Origin: Planctomycetaceae bacterium
GTDB taxonomy: Bacteria; Planctomycetota; Planctomycetia; Pirellulales; Thermoguttaceae
NCBI GenBank assembly: GCA_031267635.1
Contig: JAIRYX010000461.1
Coordinates: 1-31,274 of the forward strand
Direction of reading: 5' to 3'
Length of the DNA: 31,274 nt
In this document: in pieces, positions 1 through 7,791 of the stretch
Layout of the letters: each line of letters starts with the position of its first letter
How positions within the stretch are numbered: position 1 is the first letter of the stretch
Notes under the pieces: generated by a model
Told to the model about the DNA's origin: nothing
Databases searched by the model: none
The model's input: only the letters and a program-made list of their open reading frames with translations
Program-made: the position numbers and the translations under genes

Positions 1-60
1 GACGGGCAATGTGTCTGCTCAAGTGATATTCAAGGGGATACTGCGCAAAATTCCAAATAA

Positions 61-83
61 TTCAGCATAAAATCAATGCTGAA
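61..83 (-). terminator. possible terminator hairpin downstream of the Hsp70 gene
   Basis: TTCAGCAT (61-68) pairs perfectly with ATGCTGAA (76-83) around a 7-nt loop. Read on the minus strand it lies about 125 nt beyond the Hsp70 stop and is followed by a T-rich stretch. A second short palindrome, CGCGAAAATTTCGCG (189-203), sits directly after the stop. Both stems are short and AT-rich, so the terminator call is tentative. Confidence 0.35.
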
Positions 84-208
84 TGCAAAATTCTAAACGA
101 ATTTCTCGAAAATTAAAACAAAAATCCCCCTCAAAAATAAAATTCGTAAATTAATACGGTTTTTAGAAACTCTCAAAAATGAGAAACACGCGAAAATTTC
201 GCGATTGT

Positions 209-1786
209 TCATTCCACAACATATTCCGACGCAATTCCTACAAACGCGTCAACCTGTTCGTCAGTCAGCGCCCCTTTGCGTTCGATTTCAATGTTGGCTT
301 CGTTATTCGACGTTTTTTCGCGTGCGCTGACTGAAATCCGTCCCGATTTGTCAAAGGAATACGTCACTTCAACCGGCGTACCTTTCGACAATTCGTTCGG
401 CAGTCCTGTAATTCGGCACTTTCCGAGTAACGAACACGCAATCGGGTCGGGCGCGTCGCCTTCCAAAACCTGAACGCTGATACGTGATTGATTCGGTTTG
501 TTGGTTTGGAACGTTTGCGATTTGGAATACGGTAACGTCGTGTTGCGCGGAATCATAATGTGATTGACCGCTTTGCCTGATTTCGGCTCAATGGCGACAA
601 TTCCTAATCCGTGCGAATTTACGTCTTCCTGATGGATTCCTTCAAACATACGGCGAATTTTTTCGTTGCTTTCCGTGTTGTCGGTGCGGTATTTTGCCTC
701 AAGAATCGCGGCGTGAATTGACGCTCCTTTCGCAACCGCTGTATGCGGGTCAAGTTCCGTATAAGGATCAAGTCCGGTCAATTCTTTGAGCATTCGCGGC
801 ACTTGCGGCATCAACGTTGAACCGCCGACAAGCACAATCGCGTCCAACTGACCAAATTCCAAATCGGCTTGTTCCAGAACAAATTCCGTCGTATCGGCGG
901 TTCGCTGCAATAAATCGGCAGTCAATTGATCAAATTCGTCCCGCGTCATCCGCACCGTAATGGACTTGCCTTCGTGACGAAAACTGATCGCCGTTTCCGT
1001 TTGCGTCGTTAATTGAATTTTCGCAAGATCGCAATCGTTTCGTAACACCTGAAGAGCTTTCGCGGAAGTCGAAGCGTCAATTCCATGCTTTTCTTGGAAC
1101 GCTTTCAACACATGGTCGGCGAGCCGGTCATTCCAATCGACGCCGCCGAGTTTTACGTCGCCGTCGGTTGCGAGAACGTGAAAATGCGTCGGCGTATATT
1201 CCACAACAGTCGAGTCGAACGTTCCGCCGCCGAGATCATAAACAAGAATGCGTCGCGGTTTGTCCATTTTCGTGTTCGTTACGCCGAGTTCGCCGCGATG
1301 CCACGCATACGTCAACGTTGCGGCAGTCGGTTCGTTGATAATGTCAACAACGTTGAAGCCGGCGATTTTTCCCGCGTCTTGCGTTGATTTGCGGCGAGTG
1401 TCGTTGAAATAATACGGTACCGTGATCACCGCATTGCTGATTGTACCGATTCGTTTTTCCGCGTCTTGTTTGAGCTTCTTCAAGATGAGTGCGGAGATAA
1501 ATTCCGGCGTGATTTCGCGTCCGTCAAAGGTACGCTTGTAAGAAGAAACGCCCATGTGACGTTTGATGCGTTCGACCACGTTTTCCGGATCTTCCATCGC
1601 GGCGCGGTTACGGTTGGGACCGACAATCACGTGTCCCGATTCCGCCAACAAAATCAAACTGGCGGTTTCCACATCGTCGTCTTCGTTTTCAATCGGCGCC
1701 GGCTCTCCGTTTTCGTTGACTTGTGCGATTGATGAAAATGTTGTTCCAAGATCAATGCCGACCGTATTTCCTTTTTCAAAGTTCAT
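209..1786 (-). CDS. Hsp70-family (DnaK-like) chaperone lacking the C-terminal lid
   Basis: This is an ATP-dependent Hsp70-type cytoplasmic chaperone. The nucleotide-binding domain is complete: GIDLGTT at residues 10-16 (phosphate 1), NEPTAA at about 151-156, DLGGGTFD at about 184-191 (phosphate 2) and LVGGST near 319-324. A beta-sandwich substrate-binding domain follows from about residue 390. The protein stops at 525 residues, whereas DnaK has about 640, so the alpha-helical lid and disordered tail are missing. The interdomain linker is also not the usual DVLLLDV type (it reads near EDVNSHGLG), so allosteric coupling may differ. The ATG at 1786 is preferred over an in-frame TTG at 1804 because the family signature begins just after it and GGAAAG lies upstream. 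No DnaJ or GrpE gene is adjacent and no CIRCE operator was seen, so it is probably an accessory Hsp70 and not the main dnaK. Confidence 0.9.
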   Translation of the reverse strand: MNFEKGNTVGIDLGTTFSSIAQVNENGEPAPIENEDDDVETASLILLAESGHVIVGPNRNRAAMEDPENVVERIKRHMGVSSYKRTFDGREITPEFISALILKKLKQDAEKRIGTISNAVITVPYYFNDTRRKSTQDAGKIAGFNVVDIINEPTAATLTYAWHRGELGVTNTKMDKPRRILVYDLGGGTFDSTVVEYTPTHFHVLATDGDVKLGGVDWNDRLADHVLKAFQEKHGIDASTSAKALQVLRNDCDLAKIQLTTQTETAISFRHEGKSITVRMTRDEFDQLTADLLQRTADTTEFVLEQADLEFGQLDAIVLVGGSTLMPQVPRMLKELTGLDPYTELDPHTAVAKGASIHAAILEAKYRTDNTESNEKIRRMFEGIHQEDVNSHGLGIVAIEPKSGKAVNHIMIPRNTTLPYSKSQTFQTNKPNQSRISVQVLEGDAPDPIACSLLGKCRITGLPNELSKGTPVEVTYSFDKSGRISVSAREKTSNNEANIEIERKGALTDEQVDAFVGIASEYVVE

Positions 1787-1876
1787 GACTTTCACTTTCC
1801 ACAAATTGTTACGTTAAAGGAAGCTTCGATATTTCAGCGCCGCCCACAAAAATTCCATAACGGCTCTAAAATAGTT

Positions 1877-1905
1877 ATTATACTCATAAGTTTCTCGATT
1901 TTCCA
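1877..1905 (-). promoter_or_regulatory. candidate sigma70-like promoter for the Hsp70 gene
   Basis: On the minus strand, TGGAAA (1905-1900) and a perfect TATAAT (1882-1877) are separated by 17 nt. This leaves a leader of roughly 85 nt before the ATG at 1786. The -10 is exact and the -35 is a 4/6 match. No heat-shock operator is visible. Confidence 0.45.
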
Positions 1906-2024
1906 CTCAAAATTTACCTAAAAAGGCAAAAATTACAACAATTCAGGGGGATTAGATAAAAAGAACGCTTTTGCTTCCGTTTTGGAACGGCAGCACTTGA
2001 GAACGCAATTGAACAGATTCTGAT

Positions 2025-5000
2025 TCACTCAAACGCCAAATACCCAAATCCTTCGGAAGTTTGGAAAGAGTATTCGGCGTTCCACGCTTCTGCGGCAACA
2101 GCGGGGATAAGCCGGCGGAGAGCAACGCACCAGACCGAGCCGCGTAACGGCGGTTGGTCGGCGAGTTGATTCAGCGGAAACGCCGCTTCGATATACCAGC
2201 ATTCCGCATCTTCGTTTCTCGCAACAAACCACTGCGGATTCCACGTTTGGTCTTGCTGACGCGCATCCCTTACCCAGCCGCGGTTGTCTAATTCCAACGT
2301 GTCGAACGTTGTGAAATTCCGTTTGCTGTCGAGCAGAATTTCAACACGGTCTTGTCGCAACAAATTCGGATCGTAAGGACGCGGCGTTTCGGTAAAACGA
2401 TACGCAAAACCTCGCGACTTCCGGCACTGCAACGCAAAATACAAAAACTCATTGTCATACGCAAAGCGGATTTCCGCCCCTTCGCTACCCGCTGCCTGCT
2501 GCCCACTGCTGACTGCCTGCTGTCTGCCGTCCTCCGGTGTTTCCTGCGTGGGATGTTGCGTTTGCGGTTGTGACTGCGTTTGTGTGAACGGCGTCGCGGG
2601 ATGATTTGCCCAAACGGGTTCGTTGAAGTTTCCGTCGAGGAAAGGACGCTCTTTCGCGCGGTAGCAGGAAATCGCCGGAAGATTCCGGCTGTCGCCGCTT
2701 TGCAGCAGAGCTTCCAACGCCGCGCCGACGGATTGTTCCCTGTTCAATGTTTTGAGCGTCTGCGTCTGAAACCGCAAGACCGCCAATTCGCTTGCCGCGC
2801 GGGTTGCCCATACGTCATGATCAGTCCGCATACTCCGCGTCGTATAAAACATTTCCGCCGCCGCAAGATTGCCGTAACCCCGCTGCGCCGCAAGACAAAA
2901 CCGGATATGCGGGTCGCTTGCAAGATCGGGCGATTGTTGATTCAACAACGCCGCAAGTTGTTCCGCTTGAGTCGGCGGATTGTCCGACGTGGAGCCGTTG
3001 ACCGTATCGTTAGCGAACCCTTGGGACGAAAGGAACTCATGGGACAAAAGAGACTCTGAAAGCGGATGTTCCCAGTTCCCAATCCTTGTTTCGGGCGTTG
3101 TTTTCTCACGGAAGCCGCACAAATATTTCAGCAGCCATTGATTTGCCTGCCCCGCGAGAAAATGCCGCGGATCACGTTGTATGACATGCTGAAAAATATC
3201 CGCCGCCGCGTCATGCCGTCCGGTTTGAGCCAGACGGTTTCCCATTTCAAACAACGTTTGGATTGCCGTCTCACGATCTAACCGCCGCGTCAAATTCTCC
3301 GCCTGCGAAACGACGCGGTTACCGTCGGTCAGCGTTCCCTTTCCCAATCCCGCGATGATATTCCGTGCGCTCTCTTGATATTGCTGCTGTTGCTGCAACG
3401 ATTCAAAGTACGGAATCATCGAAAGATTCGATGTCATTCGCCGCGCTTCGCTTCCCGCCGTTAATGTAACTCCGGTCATCAACGAACCGCCGTTCAACTC
3501 GGCGGGATTCTTATTCTGCCGAACCGCCGCAATATCGAACACCGTGCGGAACGAAAGCGTTTGCATCGTCGGTAACGGTTTCGATTCCGTTAGCATTCGG
3601 GCGTCTTTCGCCATGTTTTCCGGCGTTTTCCCGTGACGCGCATTGACGGCTTGCGCAAAGAGCTGCACGTTTCCTTCCCGCGCCGCCGCTTTGCGGAACA
3701 CGTCCTGTGTACGAAGGTGTTGCAGTATGTCTTTCCTCTGCCAAGCCGTTTCATTATAGCAAAGATGGACTTTGTCCGTTTGCCAAGTTTGCAAACGCAA
3801 GCCGGCTTCGCTCAACTGTTCGGGATACATGTTCGGATCTGCCGCCGCTTGAACCGCCGCGACAATTTCACGTTGCAGCAACTCACGGATGGGGTCGGCA
3901 AGAATCGCGGGATTTTCCGTGTCGCTTTCTTCGGTCGGGACGTTTCCCGACGTGATAATAATAGTCGGTCGGAAGGTGCGGATTGCCGCAACCAAATGTT
4001 CCCGAAGCCGCGTCAATCCCGAACCGTTATTTTCCTGTTCGATGCGTTGAAGGATGCGGGAAATACCGCGTTCCGCGCCGCCGGTCAATTCGTCCAGATC
4101 AAGCGAAAACGCCCAAGGTTGCGTGCTGCACGTTCCGCCGCATTGCGTCAGCGCCTCGTGAACCCGCCGCATCGCCGGAATCTCATTGTTGTTCGAGGAA
4201 GCGTTCCGCGTCATGGAATCCTGCCGAAACAAAATCTCAACGCCGCCGAGATAACCGTCTTCCAAACAAAGCTGCGCAAATGCTTCATACGGCACGTCCT
4301 GCACTCGCCCGAAAATCCCCAACACGGCAAGCCGCTTGCCGCCGTCGCGTTGAATTTGCCAACTATGCCCGCCGTCGGCAGTCGCAAGAATCGTTCCTAA
4401 CTCGCCGACCGCGAAGCCGTGCTGCGGCGAAATGAACCGTATTTTACGAATCGGAACGGAAACGCCGGTGAACGCCTGACGCCAATGAACGCCGCCGTCG
4501 TGCGAGAAGAATATCTTTGTGCCGGGATTGCCCGCAACCCAGATGTTGTTTTCCCGCGCGAAGACCGTTTGAAAGTCAAACAAATCAGGACGCTGTAACG
4601 GTACAGACGCGGGCGGCAGTTCCCACGTTCCGCCGCCGTTCCGCGAGCAGACGATTACGCCGCCGTCGCCGACCAACCAAGCGGAAGAAAGCGGCGAGTT
4701 TTGCAGAGAAATAAGGGATGCGGGAGAGAGAATCGACCAAAGCGGCATGAGAGACATGAGGAGCTTTGAGGACTCTTGAGTTCCAAGCGTCCCTTGAGTT
4801 CCTTTTGTCCCTTGTCTCCCCGTCGATATGCTGATCGCGTTGAGACGGCGTAAACCGAACGTCGGCATTGGAGACGGTTTGCCGTTATTCGGAAGTAAGC
4901 GTGCGTTCGGGAACAAGCGTATCGTCCCGTCAAGTCCGATTCCCGCGGCGGTTTTGGCGTCGAAGAACTCAAGCGAAGACCAACCGGCCGTTTGTGCGCC

Positions 5001-5570
5001 GGATTGTTTTTGCCATGTCGTGCCGTTGTCGGAACTGCGTAGTATGCCTGTGAGACATTGTTCCGACGACGTGCCGGCAACCCATAATTTGCCCGGCGCG
5101 TCGATGCGGACGCAATAGAGCAGAGGAAAGGTTGCGGAAGTGACACGCTCCCAGTTTTGCCCGCCGTTCGCTGTCTTCAACACAACGCCGATTCCGCGAT
5201 GCGAATACGGCTCCGTCATTCCGCCGACCGCGAAACCGTTTTGCGAATCAATGAAATCAATACAGAAAAGCGGGCAACTCACGCCGCTTTCCTGCAACGT
5301 CCAATGCTCCCCGCCGTCTTGCGTATTCCAAATCGTACCGCAATCGCCAACCGCCCATCCCGTTGTCGGCGTAATATAATACACGTCGTTCAACCGCGCG
5401 TCACTCCGTCGCTCCGCCAACAACGCCCGCCGAATCGTCCCCTCGTCAACCGGCGCGTCAATCGGCTGACCAATCGACGCCGATTGCTGCGCGTTCGCGT
5501 AAGAAAGAAGAAACATTGCGAAACAAAGTCTTGCGAAGAAGAGAAACGATAGTTGACGAGAAGAGGACAT
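2025..5570 (-). CDS. secreted YCF48/BNR-repeat protein with degenerate PIG-L-like middle and CBM9-like C-terminus
   Basis: This is a large exported protein of unknown role. Residues 1-28 form a signal peptide (hydrophobic core FLFFARLCFAMFLLSYANA). Residues about 60-410 contain YCF48/BNR-type propeller units, recognisable by repeated GWAVGDCGTI, NGFAVGG and HGFAVGELGTI motifs, each followed by a DGGxxW turn. Residues about 412-610 resemble the PIG-L/LmbE deacetylase fold, with RPTIIIT and an AADPNMYPEQL-like segment, but the zinc-binding HPDDE-type motif is absent, so this part is probably inactive. A helical, TPR-like stretch follows. Residues about 975-1181 look like a CBM9/DOMON-type beta-sandwich (FLDGNFNEPVW, IRFAYDNEFLYFALQC, EAAFPLNQL). 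Three low-complexity segments interrupt conserved regions (residues about 250-295, near 3008-3070, and at 2485-2526). No clear Shine-Dalgarno precedes the ATG at 5570. The PIG-L assignment is inference from pattern only. Confidence 0.82.
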   Translation of the reverse strand: MSSSRQLSFLFFARLCFAMFLLSYANAQQSASIGQPIDAPVDEGTIRRALLAERRSDARLNDVYYITPTTGWAVGDCGTIWNTQDGGEHWTLQESGVSCPLFCIDFIDSQNGFAVGGMTEPYSHRGIGVVLKTANGGQNWERVTSATFPLLYCVRIDAPGKLWVAGTSSEQCLTGILRSSDNGTTWQKQSGAQTAGWSSLEFFDAKTAAGIGLDGTIRLFPNARLLPNNGKPSPMPTFGLRRLNAISISTGRQGTKGTQGTLGTQESSKLLMSLMPLWSILSPASLISLQNSPLSSAWLVGDGGVIVCSRNGGGTWELPPASVPLQRPDLFDFQTVFARENNIWVAGNPGTKIFFSHDGGVHWRQAFTGVSVPIRKIRFISPQHGFAVGELGTILATADGGHSWQIQRDGGKRLAVLGIFGRVQDVPYEAFAQLCLEDGYLGGVEILFRQDSMTRNASSNNNEIPAMRRVHEALTQCGGTCSTQPWAFSLDLDELTGGAERGISRILQRIEQENNGSGLTRLREHLVAAIRTFRPTIIITSGNVPTEESDTENPAILADPIRELLQREIVAAVQAAADPNMYPEQLSEAGLRLQTWQTDKVHLCYNETAWQRKDILQHLRTQDVFRKAAAREGNVQLFAQAVNARHGKTPENMAKDARMLTESKPLPTMQTLSFRTVFDIAAVRQNKNPAELNGGSLMTGVTLTAGSEARRMTSNLSMIPYFESLQQQQQYQESARNIIAGLGKGTLTDGNRVVSQAENLTRRLDRETAIQTLFEMGNRLAQTGRHDAAADIFQHVIQRDPRHFLAGQANQWLLKYLCGFREKTTPETRIGNWEHPLSESLLSHEFLSSQGFANDTVNGSTSDNPPTQAEQLAALLNQQSPDLASDPHIRFCLAAQRGYGNLAAAEMFYTTRSMRTDHDVWATRAASELAVLRFQTQTLKTLNREQSVGAALEALLQSGDSRNLPAISCYRAKERPFLDGNFNEPVWANHPATPFTQTQSQPQTQHPTQETPEDGRQQAVSSGQQAAGSEGAEIRFAYDNEFLYFALQCRKSRGFAYRFTETPRPYDPNLLRQDRVEILLDSKRNFTTFDTLELDNRGWVRDARQQDQTWNPQWFVARNEDAECWYIEAAFPLNQLADQPPLRGSVWCVALRRLIPAVAAEAWNAEYSFQTSEGFGYLAFE
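2485..2526. repeat. in-frame heptanucleotide tandem repeat (six degenerate CTGCCTG-like units)
   Basis: Six consecutive 7-mers read on the plus strand as CTACCCG, CTGCCTG, CTGCCCA, CTGCTGA, CTGCCTG and CTGTCTG. They lie inside the minus-strand secreted protein and encode the Q/A/S/G-rich run AVSSGQQAAGSEG. They fall at the junction between a TQ-rich linker and the CBM9-like domain. The pattern recalls the short tandemly repeated heptamers described in cyanobacteria. Confidence 0.6.
4695..4823. repeat. in-frame degenerate 9-nt tandem repeat inside the propeller domain
   Basis: Read on the minus strand, units such as GGGACAAAA, GGAACTCAA, GGGACGCTT and GGAACTCAA follow one another with a 9-nt period, then decay into related CTCCTCATG-like units. 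Because 9 is a multiple of 3 the frame is kept, giving GTK, GTQ, GTL, GTQ and then a hydrophobic run. It interrupts a YCF48 unit. Similar 9-nt-period GGGAC strings recur between genes (3018-3060, 9203-9240, 19843-19870, 25600-25625, 30721-30750). Confidence 0.55.
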
Positions 5571-5942
5571 GGCAACAAGAAAATAGGTTCATAGGATTTC
5601 AATGGACAATACAACACAATGCAGGGACGGATGTTTCTAATGAATAACGGATGTTTCCAATGGATAATTGGGATAATAAGAGGAACAAACCTGTCGAGGC
5701 GGCAGCGAGGGTCGCCCCTACGTATTTGCTACTCTTTGCGCGCGATTCGCCGCCCCGCGGGAGAAATTCGTTTCCGAGGGCGGCTGAATCGCTGCCTAAA
5801 TTGTTGATTGCTAATAGTTTAGGGATCGTCCCGAAAGCATTTCGGGGGTTTCTGAATCTATCTGGGGCGTGTCCCGGAAGTTTCAGGGAATATTCTTTTT
5901 CTGTTTATTTCGCATGTGGGGAGCGATTGGTTTATGCAATAC
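5571..5942. other. gene-free stretch with several hairpins and a GTCGCCCCTAC half-repeat
   Basis: No convincing gene is seen. GTCGCCCCTAC at 5711-5721 matches one arm of the palindrome at 10758-10859. CCCGAAA (5830-5836) pairs with TTTCGGG (5840-5846), and CCTAAA near 5795 pairs with TTTAGG near 5819. The block is richer in G+C than the repeat DNA that follows. It may be a decayed repeat or a structured RNA; the sequence alone does not decide. Confidence 0.3.
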
Positions 5943-5943
5943 T

Positions 5944-5997
5944 GTAACGATTCAGTTGTCCAAGTAAAATAAATTCGCACGGCAACAGCAGAGTTAC
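5944..5997. repeat. family B short palindrome (GTAACTATTCAG-type)
   Basis: GTAACGATTCAG at the left and CAGCAGAGTTAC at the right form imperfect terminal inverted repeats about 54 nt apart. The interior contains the family core resembling AATAAATCCGCAC. Further copies lie at 6343-6389, 7563-7618, 9058-9113, 25288-25340 and 30779-30832. Confidence 0.6.
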
Positions 5998-6022
5998 CGT
6001 CAATTTTACCGAAGGACGTACA

Positions 6023-6201
6023 CTATTGCAGCCCTTAATTTATCACATTTCCCTTATTAGCCCGAATTGCACCCAATGATGCGCTCTTATGCCCTTATTT
6101 TTCGTTTGTAATCCAATCCTCTAAAACAAAGGGAATAAGGGCGCGTTTGAGGGATCTTTGCTGGCTACTAAGGGAATTTTGATAAATAAGGGCTGCAATA
6201 G
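6023..6201. repeat. family A long palindromic element, copy 1
   Basis: CTATTGCAGCCCTTA (6023-6037) is perfectly complementary to TAAGGGCTGCAATAG (6187-6201). Pairing continues inward through TTTCCCTTATTAGC with GGCTACTAAGGGAA and through CTTATGCCCTTATTTT with AAAGGGAATAAGGGCG, so nearly all of the 179 nt can fold into one hairpin. It contains no ORF. The block 6063-6115 is 52/53 identical to 27874-27926. Confidence 0.8.
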
Positions 6202-6245
6202 TAAAATCTTTCGGATAACCAGTCGATGGAGACAATTGTCATTAA

Positions 6246-6334
6246 GGGAATTTCTAAAAAACTCATTTTCACCAAATGTGACCGTTAAAAAATAAGGGCT
6301 TACGAATATTTGGGAGAGGTTTTGGGAAGCTCCT
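6246..6334. repeat. family C palindromic element, copy 1
   Basis: GGGAATTTCTAAAAAACTC at the left end and GAGGTTTTGGGAAGCTCCT at the right end are imperfect inverted repeats bounding 89 nt. The interior (AATAAGGGCTTACGAATATT) closely matches the copy at 6865-6953. Confidence 0.65.
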
Positions 6335-6342
6335 TTAAGATT

Positions 6343-6389
6343 GTTACCCAGTGCGGATTTATTTGGTTTGAGCGACTGAATCGTTACAG
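6343..6389. repeat. family B short palindrome, reversed orientation
   Basis: GTTACCCAGTGCGGATTTA at the left and GACTGAATCGTTACAG at the right bound a 47-nt copy in the opposite orientation to 5944-5997. Partial copies follow near 6587-6622 and 6810-6831. Confidence 0.5.
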
Positions 6390-6864
6390 TATTTTATAAA
6401 TCAATCTCTCCTCAAGATAGAAAATAAGCAGGAAATTTCAAGTGTGAGAAGTATATTATACTAAAATCCGAAACTTGATGCAACAGAGTTCCGATTGCTT
6501 GGGGGACTCTTGGGACGTTAGGGATTTTGGAGAGATCGCTAATCGACCAATTCGTCTCAGTGTTTTCAAGGCGAGTCTATTTTTTGTAATAATTCAGTTG
6601 CCCTGAAATTTTTTGTTACAGTTCGGTATTGACTTGATTTCATGAATTTGTTATTTTTTTTAGATAAGTCGAGCAGATTTTAGCGGCGTTTCTGATTGGG
6701 AGTTAATCGAACAATTATTTGCAGTCATTGATCAGATGACAGAAATCGTTGATCAGAACGCAAACAAGCAAAAATGTTACAACGTCATAAAAACATTTTC
6801 GCCCAACAAAGCAAATCTGTTTTGATCGACTGAATCGTTACATTTTATAACCTGAATGAGTATA

Positions 6865-6953
6865 GGGAGTTTCCAACAACCTCATTGTCAACAAATTTTA
6901 CCGTTGAAAAATAAGAACTTACGAATATTTGGGGGAGGTTATTGGAAATTCCC
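6865..6953. repeat. family C palindromic element abutting rnhA, copy 2
   Basis: GGGAGTTTCCAACAACCTC and GAGGTTATTGGAAATTCCC match as inverted repeats at 17 of 19 positions. The element is 89 nt long and ends 13 nt before the rnhA start codon, so it must form the mRNA leader or carry the promoter of rnhA. Confidence 0.7.
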
Positions 6954-6966
6954 ATAAAATAATATC

Positions 6967-7449
6967 ATGTCGAAAGAGACAAAAATTTTTACGCCGGAAG
7001 TCGTTCTTTTTACGGACGGATCATGCAGTGGGAATCCCGGTCCCGGTGGTTGGGCGTTTATTTTGCGGCATTTGCAGAGCGGCAAAGAGCTTATCCGAAA
7101 CGGCGGCGAAATCAATACGACGAACAACAGGATGGAATTGACGGCGGTGATTGTCGGATTACATGCATTAAAACGTCAAACAGCCGTGGAGATTGTCAGC
7201 GATAGCACGTATGTTTTGAATGGACTTTCGACATGGATGAAGGGCTGGAAAGCGAATGGTTGGCGACGGCGCGAAAAAGGAAAATGGACAACCGTCAAAA
7301 ATGTCGAACTTTGGCAGGAACTTGACATGCTGATTTCGCGGCACGAAGTACATTTTACGCATGTTCGCGGTCACGCCGGACATCCCGAAAATGAACGTTG
7401 CGACAAACTCGCCAATGAAGCGTGCCGCACAGTTAAAAAGAAAAAATAA
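6967..7449 (+). CDS. rnhA: ribonuclease HI
   Basis: RNase HI cleaves the RNA strand of RNA-DNA hybrids in the cytoplasm, removing primers and R-loops. All catalytic residues are present: D17 (FTDGSCSGNPGPGG), E57 (NNRMELTA), D79 (SDSTYV), H136 (RGHAGHPENE) and D146 (ERCDKLAN). The basic handle region is also present (residues about 86-112, STWMKGWKANGWRRREKGKW), as in the E. coli enzyme. The length of 160 residues is typical, with a short lysine-rich tail. No Shine-Dalgarno is in register with the ATG. A palindromic repeat ends 13 nt upstream and a clear terminator follows the stop, so it is probably transcribed alone. Confidence 0.97.
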   Translation: MSKETKIFTPEVVLFTDGSCSGNPGPGGWAFILRHLQSGKELIRNGGEINTTNNRMELTAVIVGLHALKRQTAVEIVSDSTYVLNGLSTWMKGWKANGWRRREKGKWTTVKNVELWQELDMLISRHEVHFTHVRGHAGHPENERCDKLANEACRTVKKKK

Positions 7450-7462
7450 ATCAAGACCGAAA

Positions 7463-7499
7463 AAAGACCATTCGTAAAATAAAATTGCGAATGGTCTTT
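7463..7499 (+). terminator. intrinsic terminator after rnhA
   Basis: AAAGACCATTCG (7463-7474) and CGAATGGTCTTT (7488-7499) form a perfect 12-bp stem with a 13-nt loop, starting 14 nt after the rnhA stop. The stem ends in TTT followed by C, so the T tract is short. Confidence 0.75.
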
Positions 7500-7506
7500 C
7501 ATGGAG

Positions 7507-7530
7507 TAACTCATGTTACGCACATAAGTT
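7507..7530. repeat. family D motif (AACTCATGTTACGCATGAGTT-like)
   Basis: AACTCATGTTACGCACATAAGTT is a small imperfect palindrome. Related copies lie at 20201-20217 (CTCATA, 5-nt loop, TATGAG), 25260-25281, 28136-28160 and within 30881-30983. Confidence 0.5.
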
Positions 7531-7562
7531 TTTTAAATTAAGCCACTGTTCGTTGGTTTTTT

Positions 7563-7618
7563 GTAACTATTCCGTTGTCCTGTACGGATTTGTTTGCTTT
7601 GAGCGACTGAACAGTTAC
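7563..7618. repeat. family B short palindrome
   Basis: GTAACTATTCCG at the left pairs imperfectly with CTGAACAGTTAC (7607-7618). This is the only clear feature in the gap between the rnhA terminator and the next gene besides the family D motif. Confidence 0.6.
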
Positions 7619-7791
7619 AAAAACTCTTAATCAGTACAAAACTAACTCATTACTGATTATTTGAGCCAATTTTCTGAATTTTTCTTACGTTTCAACGCAT
7701 TTCTTTCATTTGTCTGTCATAATTCAAAGATGAGATTGTTTTTCTAAATAATATTAGAACCATTTTTCAAGAAGCGGTCAAAAATTTTTCG

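Noticed and set aside
1787..2024. CIRCE or other heat-shock operator before the Hsp70 gene
   Set aside because: No TTAGCACTC-type inverted repeat is present; only a sigma70-like promoter candidate was found.
3633..4400. Long plus-strand open frame opposite the secreted YCF48 protein
   Set aside because: It is rich in Arg, Pro and Cys with no motif, as expected from the antisense of a GC-rich gene; the minus-strand frame has a signal peptide and recognisable domains.
5619..5947. Small open frames in the gap before rnhA
   Set aside because: They cover hairpins and a dispersed repeat, overlap each other in different frames and have no ribosome site or protein-like composition.
5571..6966. Insertion sequence with transposase
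   Set aside because: No open frame of transposase size or motif; the stretch is made of small noncoding palindromes.
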